DNA of 64,000 nt from Liolophura sinensis (GCF_032854445.1 NC_088295.1:62351249-62415248); one strand, 5' to 3'. Positions 43,076 to 55,373 are shown, counted from the first letter of the stretch. Notes: generated by a model not told the origin, from the letters alone. Made by a program: numbers and translations.

Positions 43076-43192
43076 AACCCCTCCCTACCTACCCCCGTTG
43101 ATGTTTTCGGATAGAAACTTGATCCCCAACCACCCACCACCCCTCGCATCCGTCCTCCCCCCCCCCCCCCCCCCTTCATCCCCACAAGGAAA
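43076..43192. repeat. Pyrimidine-rich tract with C18 run
   Basis: A C/T-rich segment (CCTCCCTACC-type words) contains 18 consecutive C at 43,157-43,174. The antisense glycine run is an artefact. Homopolymer length may be misassembled. Confidence 0.88.
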
Positions 43193-43194
43193 AG

Positions 43195-46100
43195 AAAAAA
43201 CTGCTTCTGCCTAAATATTGAAAGATGAATCCCAGGCTTTCTTGATTTCACACTATGATTTTGGTAACCTAACTGTCACAAGATATTTTAGCCATTAAAT
43301 ACTCCGTGGAGAAAATGAAAAGGTTATGTTCAAAACAAAGTTTCATGAAAGTTCTCTTGCCAAAAATACACGATGTCTTCATGTTGCTCAAAGCAGAGGT
43401 CGGTAAATCAGTTAGAAAATGTCTCAGTGGCCTATAAAACATACTTAACACACGAAAAATTGTTGATACTTTTGGTTCGGAGAGAACTAGTACATATTCT
43501 CCCAAAGGTCTTCCGCAAGTGGGTAATATCTTTACTCGCAACAATCGTTAAAACGATATTTTTGGCTTTGAACGCGAAAAATTGTTGACAGCAATGGTTC
43601 GAGGAGACCTATAGTGCAAATGTTCGCAACGGTCTTCCGTAAGTAGGCGACACCTGTACAGCTTCGTCTAGGGATTGGTAATGTGTCTATCCATCAGCGG
43701 ACATTATAATTACAGAGGAAGTTTGTCTGTCCAGGATAATAAGAGTGGATTTTGTAGAACATAGACTTCAGAATTATACAACGGTTGGGTAGATAGTGCC
43801 AACGGGAGTGTCTACACGAAAGGTGAACCATTATGTACGTCCTTAGCGCCATTGCCAGGTCTCCATTTACTAAATGCCACCTTAAATAGACTGTCTGTAC
43901 CAGAATAAGCAAGGCTTTGTGTTTTAGACACACGCCTCATATTAGTGTTGCTAGTAAATTTGTAGATGATTCGAGGCTTTTTTCAAACGCTATACATGGG
44001 TGAAATTAATAAAAGTGTTAAAGTTAATTACTATCCTAAGCAGGGATTTCATAGTGACATTGATGTTCATATCTTCCACGTACTACTGTTAACGTCTTTC
44101 ACCAGTCTGAAAATTTGGAAAATCGGAAAAACCTAGGACGTAAGTAGAATATTTTCTCTAACCTGTTCGAGATGACAAAGCTCAAGTGTTTCACTGTATA
44201 TTTCTTTTATGGTAGCCTAAGATATCGCTGCGCGAAGTTGTGTTGTTTATCCCATCGCAAATTTGCAATGCTACCACCACGGGGTGTGAATGCTAGACAC
44301 GCCATCATTATGCTAGCTATAGGGGCCTTCACCCATGACTTGGAGTTTCTGATACAAAGGCGCCCTCTGTAAGTCAGAATATTACGTTAAATGTCCATTG
44401 CACTTTGGAAAAAATAGACTATAATTGCCAGAGTCTCTACCAGCCGGGGCTGTCTGAAAAGCCTTAGCAGTTTGAGGGTTTCTTCTGGTAGAGTTCGTCG
44501 ATACATGGAGAAGTTTGAAAACATCAATGACTATACAAAAGCATCGCGGGTGTTGTGGCTGCCCTGTCAGTCGGTCATGCTATACACTGTGTCTCCTGGG
44601 GCACAATGTCTAAGAATATTGCTCGGCTCCAAAATATTACCCAAAGGAACGATTTAGCCACAAGGCCTGTACAGTGCATTGACTACCGGAAGTATCTTCA
44701 CAAACTGAATTGTACGGGTCTCTTGCGTGTGTTGACGTTAACTAAAGAAAATAGCTTAAAGGAACAGAGCCCGCTGTGGATGGCCACTTGCTCTATTTGA
44801 ACAGCGTGTGTTGTATGAATGGAGAAGTTATTGAGTTATGTCCCCCTAACCATAATCATTAGGGCATGTCCAGCAGCTGTCGTGACTCATGAACATCAAA
44901 TTGGTCAACGTGTGGAGTGATTGCACGCCCAGATCCTTAACGGAGAGGTCTTGCTTCTGCTGGATTGTTAATAGCATTGACCATCGCCCCACATACCAAC
45001 TAACCCCGTGCAGAAATGTTGAGGGAGAGGTCGATCCAAAGAAACAGGGTGATGTTCTTCCCAAGCCAAAATTGATTTTCCTTGGCTTTGATTCAATGCA
45101 GACGCGGGGTAACTCTTGGAAACTCCCGACGGCTGAACAGTCTGTTTCTCGATGGCAGACTGGAAAGGACTGATACATTCCGCTAGACTCCAATAACTAG
45201 CTGATCTAAAGAGGCGCCAATTTCCGCAAGTCACACTCTTCTCCCTAAGGAATGCTGTTTCCATTTCATTTTCAGAGCACCTGCCAGCATCACCTATGCT
45301 GTAAATGAAGCCAATTAAAAGGAGATGAAAGGATTGGCTAAGTGGCTTGATACGGATGAGATACATTCTGTTTTTTCCATGTCAGGTTACAGCTCAAAAG
45401 ATATCTCCTAACAGGGCTCTTTGAAGCTTTTGTAAAGCAAGTTCTGGAAATATTCCATGCACTTAACCATCAAAGATAGACGCTGAAAATGAGCCTAGAA
45501 CAATTTATTTTGTATTTTTTTCCTTGTTGATTATTTATAAAAACAATGTTTTAAAGGCAATTCATCTTCGCAGATGGGTGTTTTGAGTTGGATTGCTTTC
45601 TTTATTCATTTGAATTGCTTTTAACAGACTCTTGGAAATTATCAATGGCAAGAATAACTAGCTGAGAGAAGGTACATGTAAACGCATGTACTTTTCGAAA
45701 TGTTAACCTCAAAGCAAAACTTTTGGATATACAATATCAACGCCAAACATTTATATTTCTATATGTGGATAAAGCGATGTTGGGTAAATCTTATTTAAGA
45801 CATTCCAAACACACTGACAGACTCGGTAACATTATTTCCGCAAAACAATGGAGTAACCGTGATAGGTTGGTGATTGTATTCTGCCCATGGGAAGGTAACG
45901 AGGCCATAACACGAAATACAGCTGCCAAAGCCCAACTTTTGCTGCACTCGATAATCAGCATTATTTTTTGTGAGTTTCATTAATGGGGCTCAAAATTCTT
46001 TGGAAACGGCGTTCGCCGTGTTTTCATTCGCATAAAAAAACAGCTCATCCATCTAAGCATCATGTCTGAATGTTCTCTGACCCACACCAAGACACGGGTC

Positions 46101-46860
46101 ACCGTGACAACTATATGAACCGTTAGGTGTGACGTGTTCATGATGAACGGCTCAACTGGAGAGTGATCAAAAGGGAATCAACCCAATAGTCAGATAATTA
46201 TATTGATCTGCAGTCAGAATAGCAAAGACATTGCCAATCAGTTCGCTCATAACTGGTTGAGACGGCCAGTCAGATTGCACCCCGGACGGGACGGCTCAGT
46301 CGTGCTTCAAAATCTCTGCTAAACCTATTTCCCGATCTTTGATAAATACCACGCTGTCAGTATTATCCTGCTCAGCGTAAATAGATCGGGACCTCGATTG
46401 ACAGATCATGGCTTTGACCAACACGGCATGAAGCGGAATAATTTCATATTCTCTGTCTTCTCCGGATAATTCCCTTTTGCTGTAGTCGGCGGCGGGACCA
46501 ATTTCGCTTCAATAAAGTTTTGACAAACGTTTCATTTTCTCCTCTGCTGTTGGATTTGTTTCGTGTGTCATTTATCACCAATTATCAAAGCCAAGGTTCA
46601 CCCAAAGCTTTACCGTCTGCTTTGATGGTCTTGGAGGATACAGCGTTCACGGTCGAGAAGTCGGTGTTCATCCCTGAAGCCCATTCTCACTACTAACGAA
46701 TAAATAAGCCCAGATTCGCAGTAGCCCCTGCATCCCAAAAAAGTCGATGTCGTCTTAAGTGAATGACTCATGTTAAAGGACAGGATGGAAAAAGTCTGAA
46801 CAACGGACCAACTTGTAGCAACTAAAGAGAAACGCTTAATTTTCTGGCTTAGAATTTAGA
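43195..46860. other. Gene-free 3.7-kb stretch
   Basis: Several overlapping frames at 44,846-45,366 are open on both strands, but none shows a domain. 43,430-43,640 holds an imperfect duplication around 'CGAAAAATTGTTGA' with 'GGTCTTCCG(C/T)AAGT(G/A)GG' about 120 bp apart. 46,290-46,640 has several CTTTGAT/ATCAAAG words; this is not enough for a regulatory call. Confidence 0.35.
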
Positions 46861-46865
46861 AACAA

Positions 46866-47053
46866 AAACAGTCGGTTTGACTGATGTCAGTATAGTGAGA
46901 TTCTAAGGGTTGTATTGGTGTCTTTATGTGAAGACAGCCGGTTGGATTAGTGTCAGTATATTGAGACTTTGCAGGTTGGATTGGTGTCACAGTTAGTATA
47001 CTGAGACTCTGCCGGTTGGATTAGTGTCAGTATATCGAGACTCTGCAGGTTGA
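46866..47053. repeat. Short imperfect tandem repeat, about four copies
   Basis: 'GGTTGGATTAGTGTCAGTAT' followed by 'TGAGACTCTGCA' recurs at irregular steps, with some units carrying insertions (such as 'TGTCTTTATGTGAAGACA'). Confidence 0.8.
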
Positions 47054-47054
47054 A

Positions 47055-48165
47055 TAATAAGATAATATTATAGCCCTGGCTATTATCAGTCCTCTAATTA
47101 ATCTGATATCTGATTTATATGAAGATTTTTTTTTCATTTTTCAGCATTAGACTTTGTATTAATCCACAACTGTACTGCATGTACGTATGTATAGGCTCAA
47201 AGGAAGAGCTTCGAAACGTTTGTAGGTCTTCTCTCGATGCTTGAGTAAACATAGCTTTATTTAAACTTACATTCAGCAACTTCGACAGAGGGGGTTAAAA
47301 CGTGACATAATAGAATTGGCGCCAAATCAGTATATGTCGATCATGTGTTATCGGTGATGGTGTTGGTTTCAGGCTTTAACAGCAGCGATTTGCTGTCTCT
47401 GTATACTTCTTCCTGCTCGGGTTTGTTCCTTTAAATCTCCAAACCCGGGCTGTTTCCAAGGCTTCTCAAGACAAGCTGTTTTTGCGCAGTCCAATTCCAT
47501 AGCTCGGGGCAATTATCGTCTCCATGGTACAATGGTGCTGCGGGTGAGTGCCGTAGCTCTGGAGAAAAGCTAATGCGTCCGAGTCGGTTGGTCTTTTAGC
47601 GCACAGGAAATGTACAATATAGGTTCCTGCCACCCGAAGAAAAGCAGCTGCACAGTCAAATCTCCGCTAATGAAGAAAAAGAAAATACGATCTGGGCTGT
47701 CTTAATTTTTACCGGAATTTCACCCAGTGACTTGTGAAACGGAGTGAAATGGGCTATATCGTTTTCATGTGTTGGCACATGTGTTAGACGAATAACAGTT
47801 TAAAAATCGGCTATACAGTGTCTGCCCATTCGTGTTTTTTTCCCCCTCACCATGTGGAAGAGTGTGGGTCATGGGTGTCATCAAGTACAATAATGTGTGT
47901 GGTGTGACGATCTCTATATAATACATATTCCATTGTCAGTGGTATACTTATATTTGATTGCTTGGAGAAAATATTTATCGGTTGCAAGTGGTTTTGAGTT
48001 AACACGCAGTCAATGTAAACATGTAAGATATAAATATTACAGAAAGATATTATTGAAGAATCGTGATGATTTTATGAGTCACCAAGTGATTAAGCATAGT
48101 ATTTATGATTTTATATGTATAGTAAGGCAACCCTATCTTATTTCAAGCAAATTACTTGTTTATAT
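47055..48165. other. Gene-free stretch
   Basis: Nothing recognised. The 92-codon frame at 47,897-48,175 has no domain. Confidence 0.4.
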
Positions 48166-48166
48166 G

Positions 48167-48250
48167 GGTGAGTGAGTGAGTGAGTGAGTGAGTGAGTGAG
48201 CGAGCGAGCGAATGAGTGAGCGAGCGAGCGAGTGAGTGAGTGAGCGAGTG
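48167..48250. repeat. GAGT/GAGC tetranucleotide microsatellite
   Basis: About 21 units of GAGT with GAGC variants in blocks. Family B SINEs end in a GAGTGAGT-type tail in reverse complement. The following 'GAGTGCTTAA' could be a last trace of one, so this tract may have grown from a SINE tail. Confidence 0.92.
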
Positions 48251-48505
48251 CTTAATCCTGTGCACTTGTATACAAATGCTTTCAGTCACTAGCTTATGTT
48301 ACTTTTATGCCACGTCGTGCATGCTGACATTTATTATAATAACCATGCTAGAGTGACAAACACTTGTCTTTTCACACCACTCATTGCATGATACCAGCTA
48401 CATCAAATTTTCATTTCTAACACAGCACTTATATTAGTGTTCCTGTAATGTTAAAAAAAATCCTTATACACACAAACAGCAGACATACACAATTTACTTC
48501 TACAA

Positions 48506-49219
48506 ATCGACAACATGAATCCCCTGGTAACTTATACACACCGACAACATGCATCCTCTAGTAACTTATACACACCGACAACATGCGTTCCCTGATAAGT
48601 TATACACACCGATAAAATGCGTTCCCTGATAACTTATACGCACCGACAACATGCGTTCCCTGATAACTTATGCTCACCGACAATATGCGTTCCCTGATAA
48701 CTTATACACACCGACAACATGCGTCCCGTGATAACTTACACACACCGACAACATGCATCCTCTAGTAACTTATACACACCGACAACATGCGTTCCCTGAT
48801 AAGTTATACACACCGACAACATGCGTTCCCTGATAACTTATACGCACCGACAACCCGCGTTCCCTGATAACTTATACACACCGACAAGATGCGTCCCCTG
48901 ATAACTTATACACACCGACAGCATGCGTTTCCTGATAACTTATACACACCGACAACGTGCGTTTCCTAATAACTTATACACACCGACAACATGCGTTTCC
49001 TAATAACTTACACACACCGACAACATGCGTTTCCTAATAACTTATACACACCGACAACATGCGTCCTCTGATAACTTATATACATCGACAACATGCATCC
49101 CATGATTACTTATACACACCGACAACATGCATCCCCTGACAACTTATACACACCGACAACATGCATCCCCTGAAAACGTATACACACCAACAACAAACAT
49201 CCGCCGTAACTTATACATA
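48506..49219. repeat. 34-bp minisatellite, 21 copies, higher-order structure
   Basis: The unit 'ACCGACAACATGCGTTCCCT' plus 'GATAACTTATACAC' repeats 21 times without a change in length. Variant order is informative: units 2, 3 and 4 (CATCCTCTAGTAA, then GATAAGTT, then TATACGC) match units 8, 9 and 10, so a block of six units was duplicated. Units 13-16 share GTTTCCT, and 18-20 share CATCCC. Confidence 0.96.
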
Positions 49220-49315
49220 ACTTAACTTAAAATACTTTCCTTTTTTTTAAGTGTTGAAAGCCATTCAATTGAAAGAATTTCAATGCTACGCTTGGCCTTA
49301 TGAGCCATACTAATG
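49220..49315. other. Unassigned spacer
   Basis: Contains a T8 run. Nothing else recognised. Confidence 0.3.
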
Positions 49316-49320
49316 GTATC

Positions 49321-49488
49321 TAGGAACTCTGACATCACATCATCTTTTCTTACCTGATGTTCACCACAAGGAACGGATTTTTGCGAACATTATTTCAGTA
49401 ATCTTTTACTCATGTGTAAAAAGAATTATTCCAACATTCAGTGTCGTGATTAGAGTTAGAACAACTTCCTGTGATGTCAGAGTTCCTA
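49321..49488. mobile_element. Candidate MITE-like element with 19-bp inverted repeats
   Basis: TAGGAACTCTGACATCACA at 49,321-49,339 and its exact reverse complement at 49,470-49,488 bound a 168-bp segment without coding capacity. That is the size and form of a miniature inverted-repeat element. No convincing target-site duplication is visible: the left flank ends GGTATC and the right begins AACTC. It could also be a fortuitous hairpin from an older duplication. Confidence 0.5.
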
Positions 49489-49489
49489 A

Positions 49490-50115
49490 ACTCTGATATT
49501 ATGGTCCATTAAATCCACCTTAGAATTCAGATATCTGACCGCCTTTAACTCTTCTCGCAAAAATCTAAAAAAAATACGTGAAAGTATATTTATGCATAGT
49601 TTTAATCCATATGTTTAGTGTTGCCTACTCGAATTTTAGAGATTTTTTCCTTAATATGTATATCGATAGCAAACGTTCACTAGAATTCCAGCTTTCACAT
49701 TCACGCTGAATGTGACAATTGCCAAATACTGTCTAACTTAAGTTTGAGAATATAAGCATTACGGTTCGACTGCACCCAGTGTCCAGCTGTTCTTCATATA
49801 TTCACTTACATAGTTTTTACATCAGTTACCTGGAAAAGATTTATGTCTTTAGTTTTGTCATTTATTAGGATTTTCACGGGAACATGTCAGTTAGTCGATC
49901 AGTGTGTAGTGTTAATATCGTTGTTAATGGAGTACATACATAGGACAGGAAATGTACCCGCTAGTATATAGACTTCACCTTTTCGGAAGGTTTACATCCC
50001 CCAGTCACGCCATGTCGGCATGTTATACAGTCTTGGTACTTAAAAGGTACGACGGAAGTCATTTAAAGTATCCCAAGGATGCATGAAAGCTCTTCGAGTG
50101 TGACATGCTTTTTAA
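49490..50115. other. Gene-free stretch
   Basis: Nothing recognised. Confidence 0.4.
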
Positions 50116-50120
50116 CCACT

Positions 50121-50457
50121 GGTCCCGACAGCACATTTGGTAGAGCGTCCGCTTCGAGAGGGATAGACCCAGGGTCAATCCTGGGTCAAGTCACACCTAA
50201 GACCTTAAAAGAGGAAGTAACTTCCTTGCTTGGCGTTCAGCATGAAGGGGATTGTATCGGAATAATGGTTCGGGTGGGGCGGCTTACTTGCCTTCGGTAA
50301 GTCGTCTCAGTGAAGCAGCACTAGATAAAAGGGCGGTGGAAATCCGTCCTGCGATGAGGAGGCACACTACATGCACTCTAAGGATTCCTTCGTCGTCGAA
50401 TGACTGAAAAATTGTTAAGTACGACGTTAAACCCCAAGCACTCACTCATTCACTCCT
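50121..50457 (+). mobile_element. SINE family B, plus strand, full length
   Basis: The tRNA-like head 'GGTCCCGACAGCACATTTGG' runs into 'TAGAGCGTCCGCTTC'. A B-box-like 'GGGTCAATCC' lies inside a small stem (CCCAGG...CCTGGG). The body 'CTAAGACCTTAAAAGAGGAA' leads to the 3' block 'GACTGAAAAATTGTTAAGTA' then 'CGACGTTAAACCCC', and an ACTCACTC-type tail. The 3' block is clearly related to that of family A although the heads differ. Confidence 0.9.
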
Positions 50458-50459
50458 TT

Positions 50460-51080
50460 CTTTGACTGGTAAAGTATTAACGAGTGCTATTAGTCATAAA
50501 GCACCTTTTCCCACATAATGACAACCCATTAAGCTTAAATGACCAATAGGTCAATTTCTGGCCACAAAACGTCATAGCAAAGGCAGTCATCGGCACAGTA
50601 GACTACATACGCGTACATTATGTCCGAATTACTTCAGGCGGGAAAAGGATTCCCCATTTCTTCGCAAAGGAAGTGTAATCGATTACATATACACTCGTCG
50701 AAAATTAAGGCAGACTCAACGCCTAAAAACATGGATAAACTGATGGAAAGCCGTGAGTTCTGAAGATAATTCCTTGGTACAGTTTCATCTAAGCAAGCCA
50801 ATGAATGATAATTCATTTCTTTTTGACCCTAGATTTGTTTTTTTCTTTCTTTTTTCTTACTGATATGTTAACCTTTATGAAATGGCTGTCACAGCTCGTC
50901 TTATATCGTTGAAATGAACGGAACCGGTTAAATCCTCAGTAATTTAACACCTGTCACACAAATCAGCAGCAGACGATGGTTTCTTGTAAGACTCATTACG
51001 TAACTAAACACGTGCGCCCAAACCAGTGACGCTGATCAAAAGGACGAGTATCTACCTGCACATACATGTGCTCATGCCAT
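50460..51080. other. Gene-free stretch
   Basis: Nothing recognised. Confidence 0.4.
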
Positions 51081-51084
51081 CTAA

Positions 51085-51202
51085 ATTTATTTATTTATTT
51101 GATTGGTGTTTTACGCCGTGCTCAAGAATGCTTCATTTATACGAAGGCAGCCAGCATTATGGTGCGAGCCCGAGGGAAACCCATGCCGATCCGCTGGTTG
51201 CT
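51085..51202 (-). mobile_element. SINE family A, minus strand, 5'-truncated
   Basis: (TTTA)n, 'GATTGGTGTTTTACGCCGTG', 'CTCAAGAATGCTTCATTTAT' and 'CCAGCATTATGGTG'. The body hairpin is shortened to 'CGAGCCCGAGG'. Confidence 0.9.
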
Positions 51203-51395
51203 TCATGCAGTCTAAAACAACAGGCCCTATTTTGACCTTGACTTTTGACTATGGCCTGCCGACATTTTGGACGCTGCATGACCTCGACCTCTCTATTATA
51301 CATAATTTCAACCACATTTAATACACCTATTTTTTTTTTTCAGTTACATAAACATAACGACTTCAGCGTTTACCATTGAAAATGTGTTTTGTAAT
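51203..51395. other. Spacer between two SINEs
   Basis: Nothing recognised, apart from a T11 run near 51,335. Confidence 0.3.
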
Positions 51396-51397
51396 GA

Positions 51398-51626
51398 TAT
51401 TTATTTATTTACTTGATTCGTGTTTTACGCCGAACTCAGGAATATTTTACTTATACGACAGCAGCCAGAATTATGGTGGGTGGAAACCGGGCAGAGCCCG
51501 GAGGAAACCCACGACCACGTACTGCCAGAGAGGAAGCCAGCATGAGCTGGACTTGAACTCACAGCGACTGCATTGGTGAGAGGCTCCTGGGCTAGCGCGC
51601 TAACCAACTGAGCCACGGAGGCCCCC
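51398..51626 (-). mobile_element. SINE family A, minus strand, head present, internal deletion
   Basis: On the minus strand it starts at 51,626 with 'GGGGGCCTCCGTGGCTCAGT' (A box TGGCTCAGTTGG), has a B-box-like 'GTGAGTTCAAGTCCAG', the 'CCGGGCTCTGCCCGG' hairpin, and the conserved block and tail near 51,400. The 'CAACCTGCGGATGG' segment is deleted. Promoter elements are well preserved. Confidence 0.93.
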
Positions 51627-51629
51627 GTT

Positions 51630-53325
51630 TGAATGAAAGTTGTAGATTACATGAACTACTTAAACGAACGGCTTCAAATTGCAGTATATATTTTCAAACA
51701 AATATACTGAAATACATATATTTCTTATCACAGTTGGATCTGGGCTCAACAGATTGGCCCTGATCACTAACGTCACACAGCCCAACCCAGCTGGTTTGAC
51801 AGCGTGCCTGTCAAGGAGCGGTGGCCTAAAATCAGCATAAATGCTCCTGGTTCCGCATTTACATGTAACTGACCCTATTCTATATGTATGTGTGTTTTTG
51901 TATGGAAAATAATGTTTGACACTTCTGACAAAATGCTCTGGACATTATTGACTGTGAACGCCTTTCTTAGTTGATGAAAGGCCTACATATACACAAATTT
52001 CAGTTTAACACGAATCTCGCATGCAGCTAACCTTTAGACCTTTTCCAGTTCGAGCTCATTTTTAGGTCAAGGTCAAGGTATTTTCGGTCAGTGTGTTAAG
52101 AAGGATTATTACTGTAATTAGATTATTTTAAAAATTTTCAATTTCCATAGAATTTACATATTACCATAATCTGTGGTTACAAAATAAAATCTGCCTGAAG
52201 GGAAAGAGAAAAATTACATTCAGAGATAAATTATATGCATATTCATGAAGGTTGTTCCGTGAGCAATTGTTTCCTGTGTGCATGCGCACTGTATAATAGA
52301 TCTCTATTAACCACTGGTTATTTGCATATACGATGGTGGTAAACTCGAACCTATTTGACAACCTCATAATAGGATGGAGCATGACTGTTGCTTTTGAGGA
52401 ATGCACGAGAGTAAAGAAATAACGTTTTAATTTCAGCAAGATTCAAAACGATTACACAGACATGTGAAAGAAATATCAAACCAGTTATTTTTTTTGCTGC
52501 ATAAAGAGAGAGGAAGGCTTTTGAGAAAGTTCACCAAATAAGATAACATCAGCTAGGCAGTCCATTGTTCGTGTCTATATACCGATGGTACTATCTGAAT
52601 TAAAGCATCGTCTTGTTTACTCTGTTAAAACCATCTAAAGCGTGAAGACGACATGAAAAGCTCGCTTGGTTGTTCTCCTGCATGGTGGCGTTAAAATGCT
52701 AGTAACAACCTGCTTTTCCCCGTCAGGCTAGTTGACCCTGACACAATGCCTTTCACAGTCGACAATTCTGAAAACGTTTGCATTCGTTCCACGCTGACTC
52801 GCAGTACAAGGAGAGACGCGATATGCGGGACAAAAACATCTATAACAATGTTGGCTATACCTAATTAAGCGGGACATCATAGAATTGTTAACCGAAGCGA
52901 GGAAGAAATGGTTTACACCTCCAAGCGAACTTGGAACGCTTTTTGCAATTGCATTGCTAACATTTCATCCCGCTTTCTGTTCACATATAAACGTTTTGTC
53001 GCTATAGTAAACAAACGTAGGGCATAACTGAGAACGCTTCAAAAACCTTCTTCAATGGCCTGTTACAATATATAGAATGCGCCCACAGCTTAATTCTGTT
53101 TCACGAACGAATAGCTACGCAGTACTGAAAGGAATTACATTAGCCACATTGCATGCGTTAGAGATTTATGTGCCCTGTAAACCTTAGCTCGATGAAATAC
53201 AACTTCTATAATATCCAATATTATCGACAAACAGCGAAGCGCAATAATCCGGAAAAAATAACACAAATGCATCTCCCTGTATAATCTTGCTCGCCAGAAA
53301 CTGGTTTTACAAAGTACTCGCGCAC
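51630..53325. other. Gene-free stretch
   Basis: Nothing recognised in 1.7 kb. Confidence 0.4.
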
Positions 53326-53330
53326 CGTTT

Positions 53331-53465
53331 ATACGTGCACGTAACTACCATTGAAACGAGTGCTGAAGTCATATGATCTTCATTGTATAGTAACGTGCAC
53401 GTAACTATCAAGGCAACGAGTACTATATACATAACTTTGCCATAATAGTTACGTGCTCGCAACGT
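53331..53465. repeat. 60-bp tandem repeat, about 2.3 copies
   Basis: 'ACGTGCACGTAACTA' begins units at 53,333 and 53,393, and 'ACGTGCTCG' at 53,451 starts a partial third. Units share 'AACGAGT.CT' in the middle. ACGTGCACGT is its own reverse complement. Confidence 0.75.
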
Positions 53466-54155
53466 TGTAAAAATGTCGTGATTCTGATACCAGGAGACGA
53501 CAAATATGAACTCGGTTACAAATCGTATGTACACGAAGTTATAATTTCATTTTCATGAGGGTTTTATTCATTTTAACAACATATAATAATACCTCTTGTT
53601 ACCTAATTGACTGGAGTCGACAAATGAACGTTTTTCTTTATCTGGTGGAGTGGGTGTAGATGAGAATAGGGTCAGTAGGGCAATGAAATATTTCTGGGAA
53701 CTTCCAATCTAAACCCCATAACCGCGGATTGGTGTTAGTCTATTACAAACATCTGAGAAAACACATGCACATTCTAACTGTGGTTTTTAGGGACAACCAG
53801 CGTCAGTAGGGTATACGCGTCCAACACGTGTTGGATGTAATTTCAGTCGAGCGTATTATGGACTATATGTTTGGGCAGAGCTGGGAAGCGTTGGTCGTCA
53901 TAGTCGTCATAGCGTCCAGACATTGTCGACGTACACTGGCGCCGGTTGTTTTGCCATAGCCAAAGTCTTGGACCATTCACTTAACACGGGTTCTGAGGGC
54001 AAGATAACATTAACTTCATGCCACAATCGCAGTTATTGCGATATTCCGTTTATTTTTATGTTTCAGTTTAAGCTGTGCGGTAAAGTTTTTGGTGAGACGT
54101 AAAATTCAACCAAAAGTTTATTTCTTTGTTTATTTGCCTGGGATATAAAATTTCT
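53466..54155. other. Gene-free stretch
   Basis: Nothing recognised. Confidence 0.4.
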
Positions 54156-54159
54156 CTCT

Positions 54160-54245
54160 TCCTGAACATTATGTCGTGGACACCAGACACTGACGTCCTG
54201 TCCAGGCACAGCTATACATATACTGCCATGCAGCCAGATGGCCCA
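54160..54245 (-). mobile_element. Possible family B SINE body fragment
   Basis: 'TTATGTCGTGGACACCAGAC' and 'GTCCTGTCCAGGCAC' resemble 'ATCATGTCGAAGACACCAGA' and following bases in the family B copy at 61.46 kb. Short and uncertain. Confidence 0.35.
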
Positions 54246-54249
54246 AGTT

Positions 54250-55370
54250 TGATCAAGACTTTTGCCAAACGCCATGCGCAGAAGTACCAAAATTGCCGAC
54301 CTCAAGGTTTAATGTCTACGACAGCTCGTTCAATGGATTGGGATGTAAAGAAAAGGGATAAGTAAAAGTAGATTTATCATGCGTTGCCAGTGTTATGTAG
54401 GAAGATGATACAGGAAAATGCTATAGAACCTGCATGTACAAATACAACACATGCGTATTCTGCAGGAATACATGCCAAAGTGTACATGGTGTGCACTGAA
54501 AAGAAGACACACCAAAGTATTTAGTCAAGTCAACACCAACGTACATTGTGAGATTGAAAAGCTGCGAACAGATACCCTCTAATGAATGTATGTAGTTCGA
54601 CTAACAACCTAAGTATCTCTTTATTTGACCAGATACACCCGTCCTGCATGTGTTAAGCCATAAACTGAAAGGTATCTGGCAGAGCCTTGCTAGTCAAAAC
54701 ATGCTCGACAGCTTGTATATACTTGCATGTCGTGAAGAAATGACTTCAAAAACTACGTAAAGACTTCGGGTTCGCAGCAAGACAATTCTAAAATTTCTAA
54801 AAAGAAAATTAGTCAAGCAATTATACTTGGTTACTGAGGTGCCCCTGTCGTAGAGACAAAAAAAATTGATAAAGAGGAGCTTTGGGGTTTAGATAAAAAA
54901 AATGTTTATTCACTCCATGCATTTCTCTGATGAATTTAACTGTACACTGATGAATTAAACCCCTTGTTTGTGGCATTGCAGTTTAAAAATAATATTTTTC
55001 TTGTACACTATACAAGAAAGCATACAGCAATACCAAACCTCAACCACTTTATATTGTCAATTATTTCCTCTCCCTTTTCTATTGGTGCTTTAAAGTGACG
55101 TTAAGAATAGCGTGTGCACATCTGCCGGACAAGAAAGTTTCTTAAACCGGATTGACTTACCAGGAGAATGAGGTTACTGTTAGTGAGGTGATTGTGAGAA
55201 CCATTGTTCATTGTTTCCGGTCTTAAATTCCACTGGAACTCTACGAAACATCACGAAAATGGTTGGTTGAGATAAGTTGTCCATCCAGAAATGGTATAAT
55301 AACACATGACATATTATGTTGTGTTGGTCGCAGTACCAATTTTGAAGAAGGAGGGATCGAGGCGGAGTTG
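54250..55370. other. Gene-free stretch
   Basis: Nothing recognised. Confidence 0.4.
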
Positions 55371-55373
55371 TTA

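Noticed and set aside
43066-43251. Minus-strand frame with a glycine run
   Set aside because: Produced by the C18 tract and C-rich flank.
44846-45366. Overlapping frames of 94-132 codons on both strands as a gene
   Set aside because: Openness in several frames at once, no domain and no splice pattern point to locally stop-poor DNA.
48506-49219. CRISPR-like array
   Set aside because: The 34-bp units are head to tail with no unique spacers, and the sequence is clearly eukaryotic.
50121-50195. Stand-alone tRNA gene
   Set aside because: It is the head of a family B SINE, joined to its body without a terminator.
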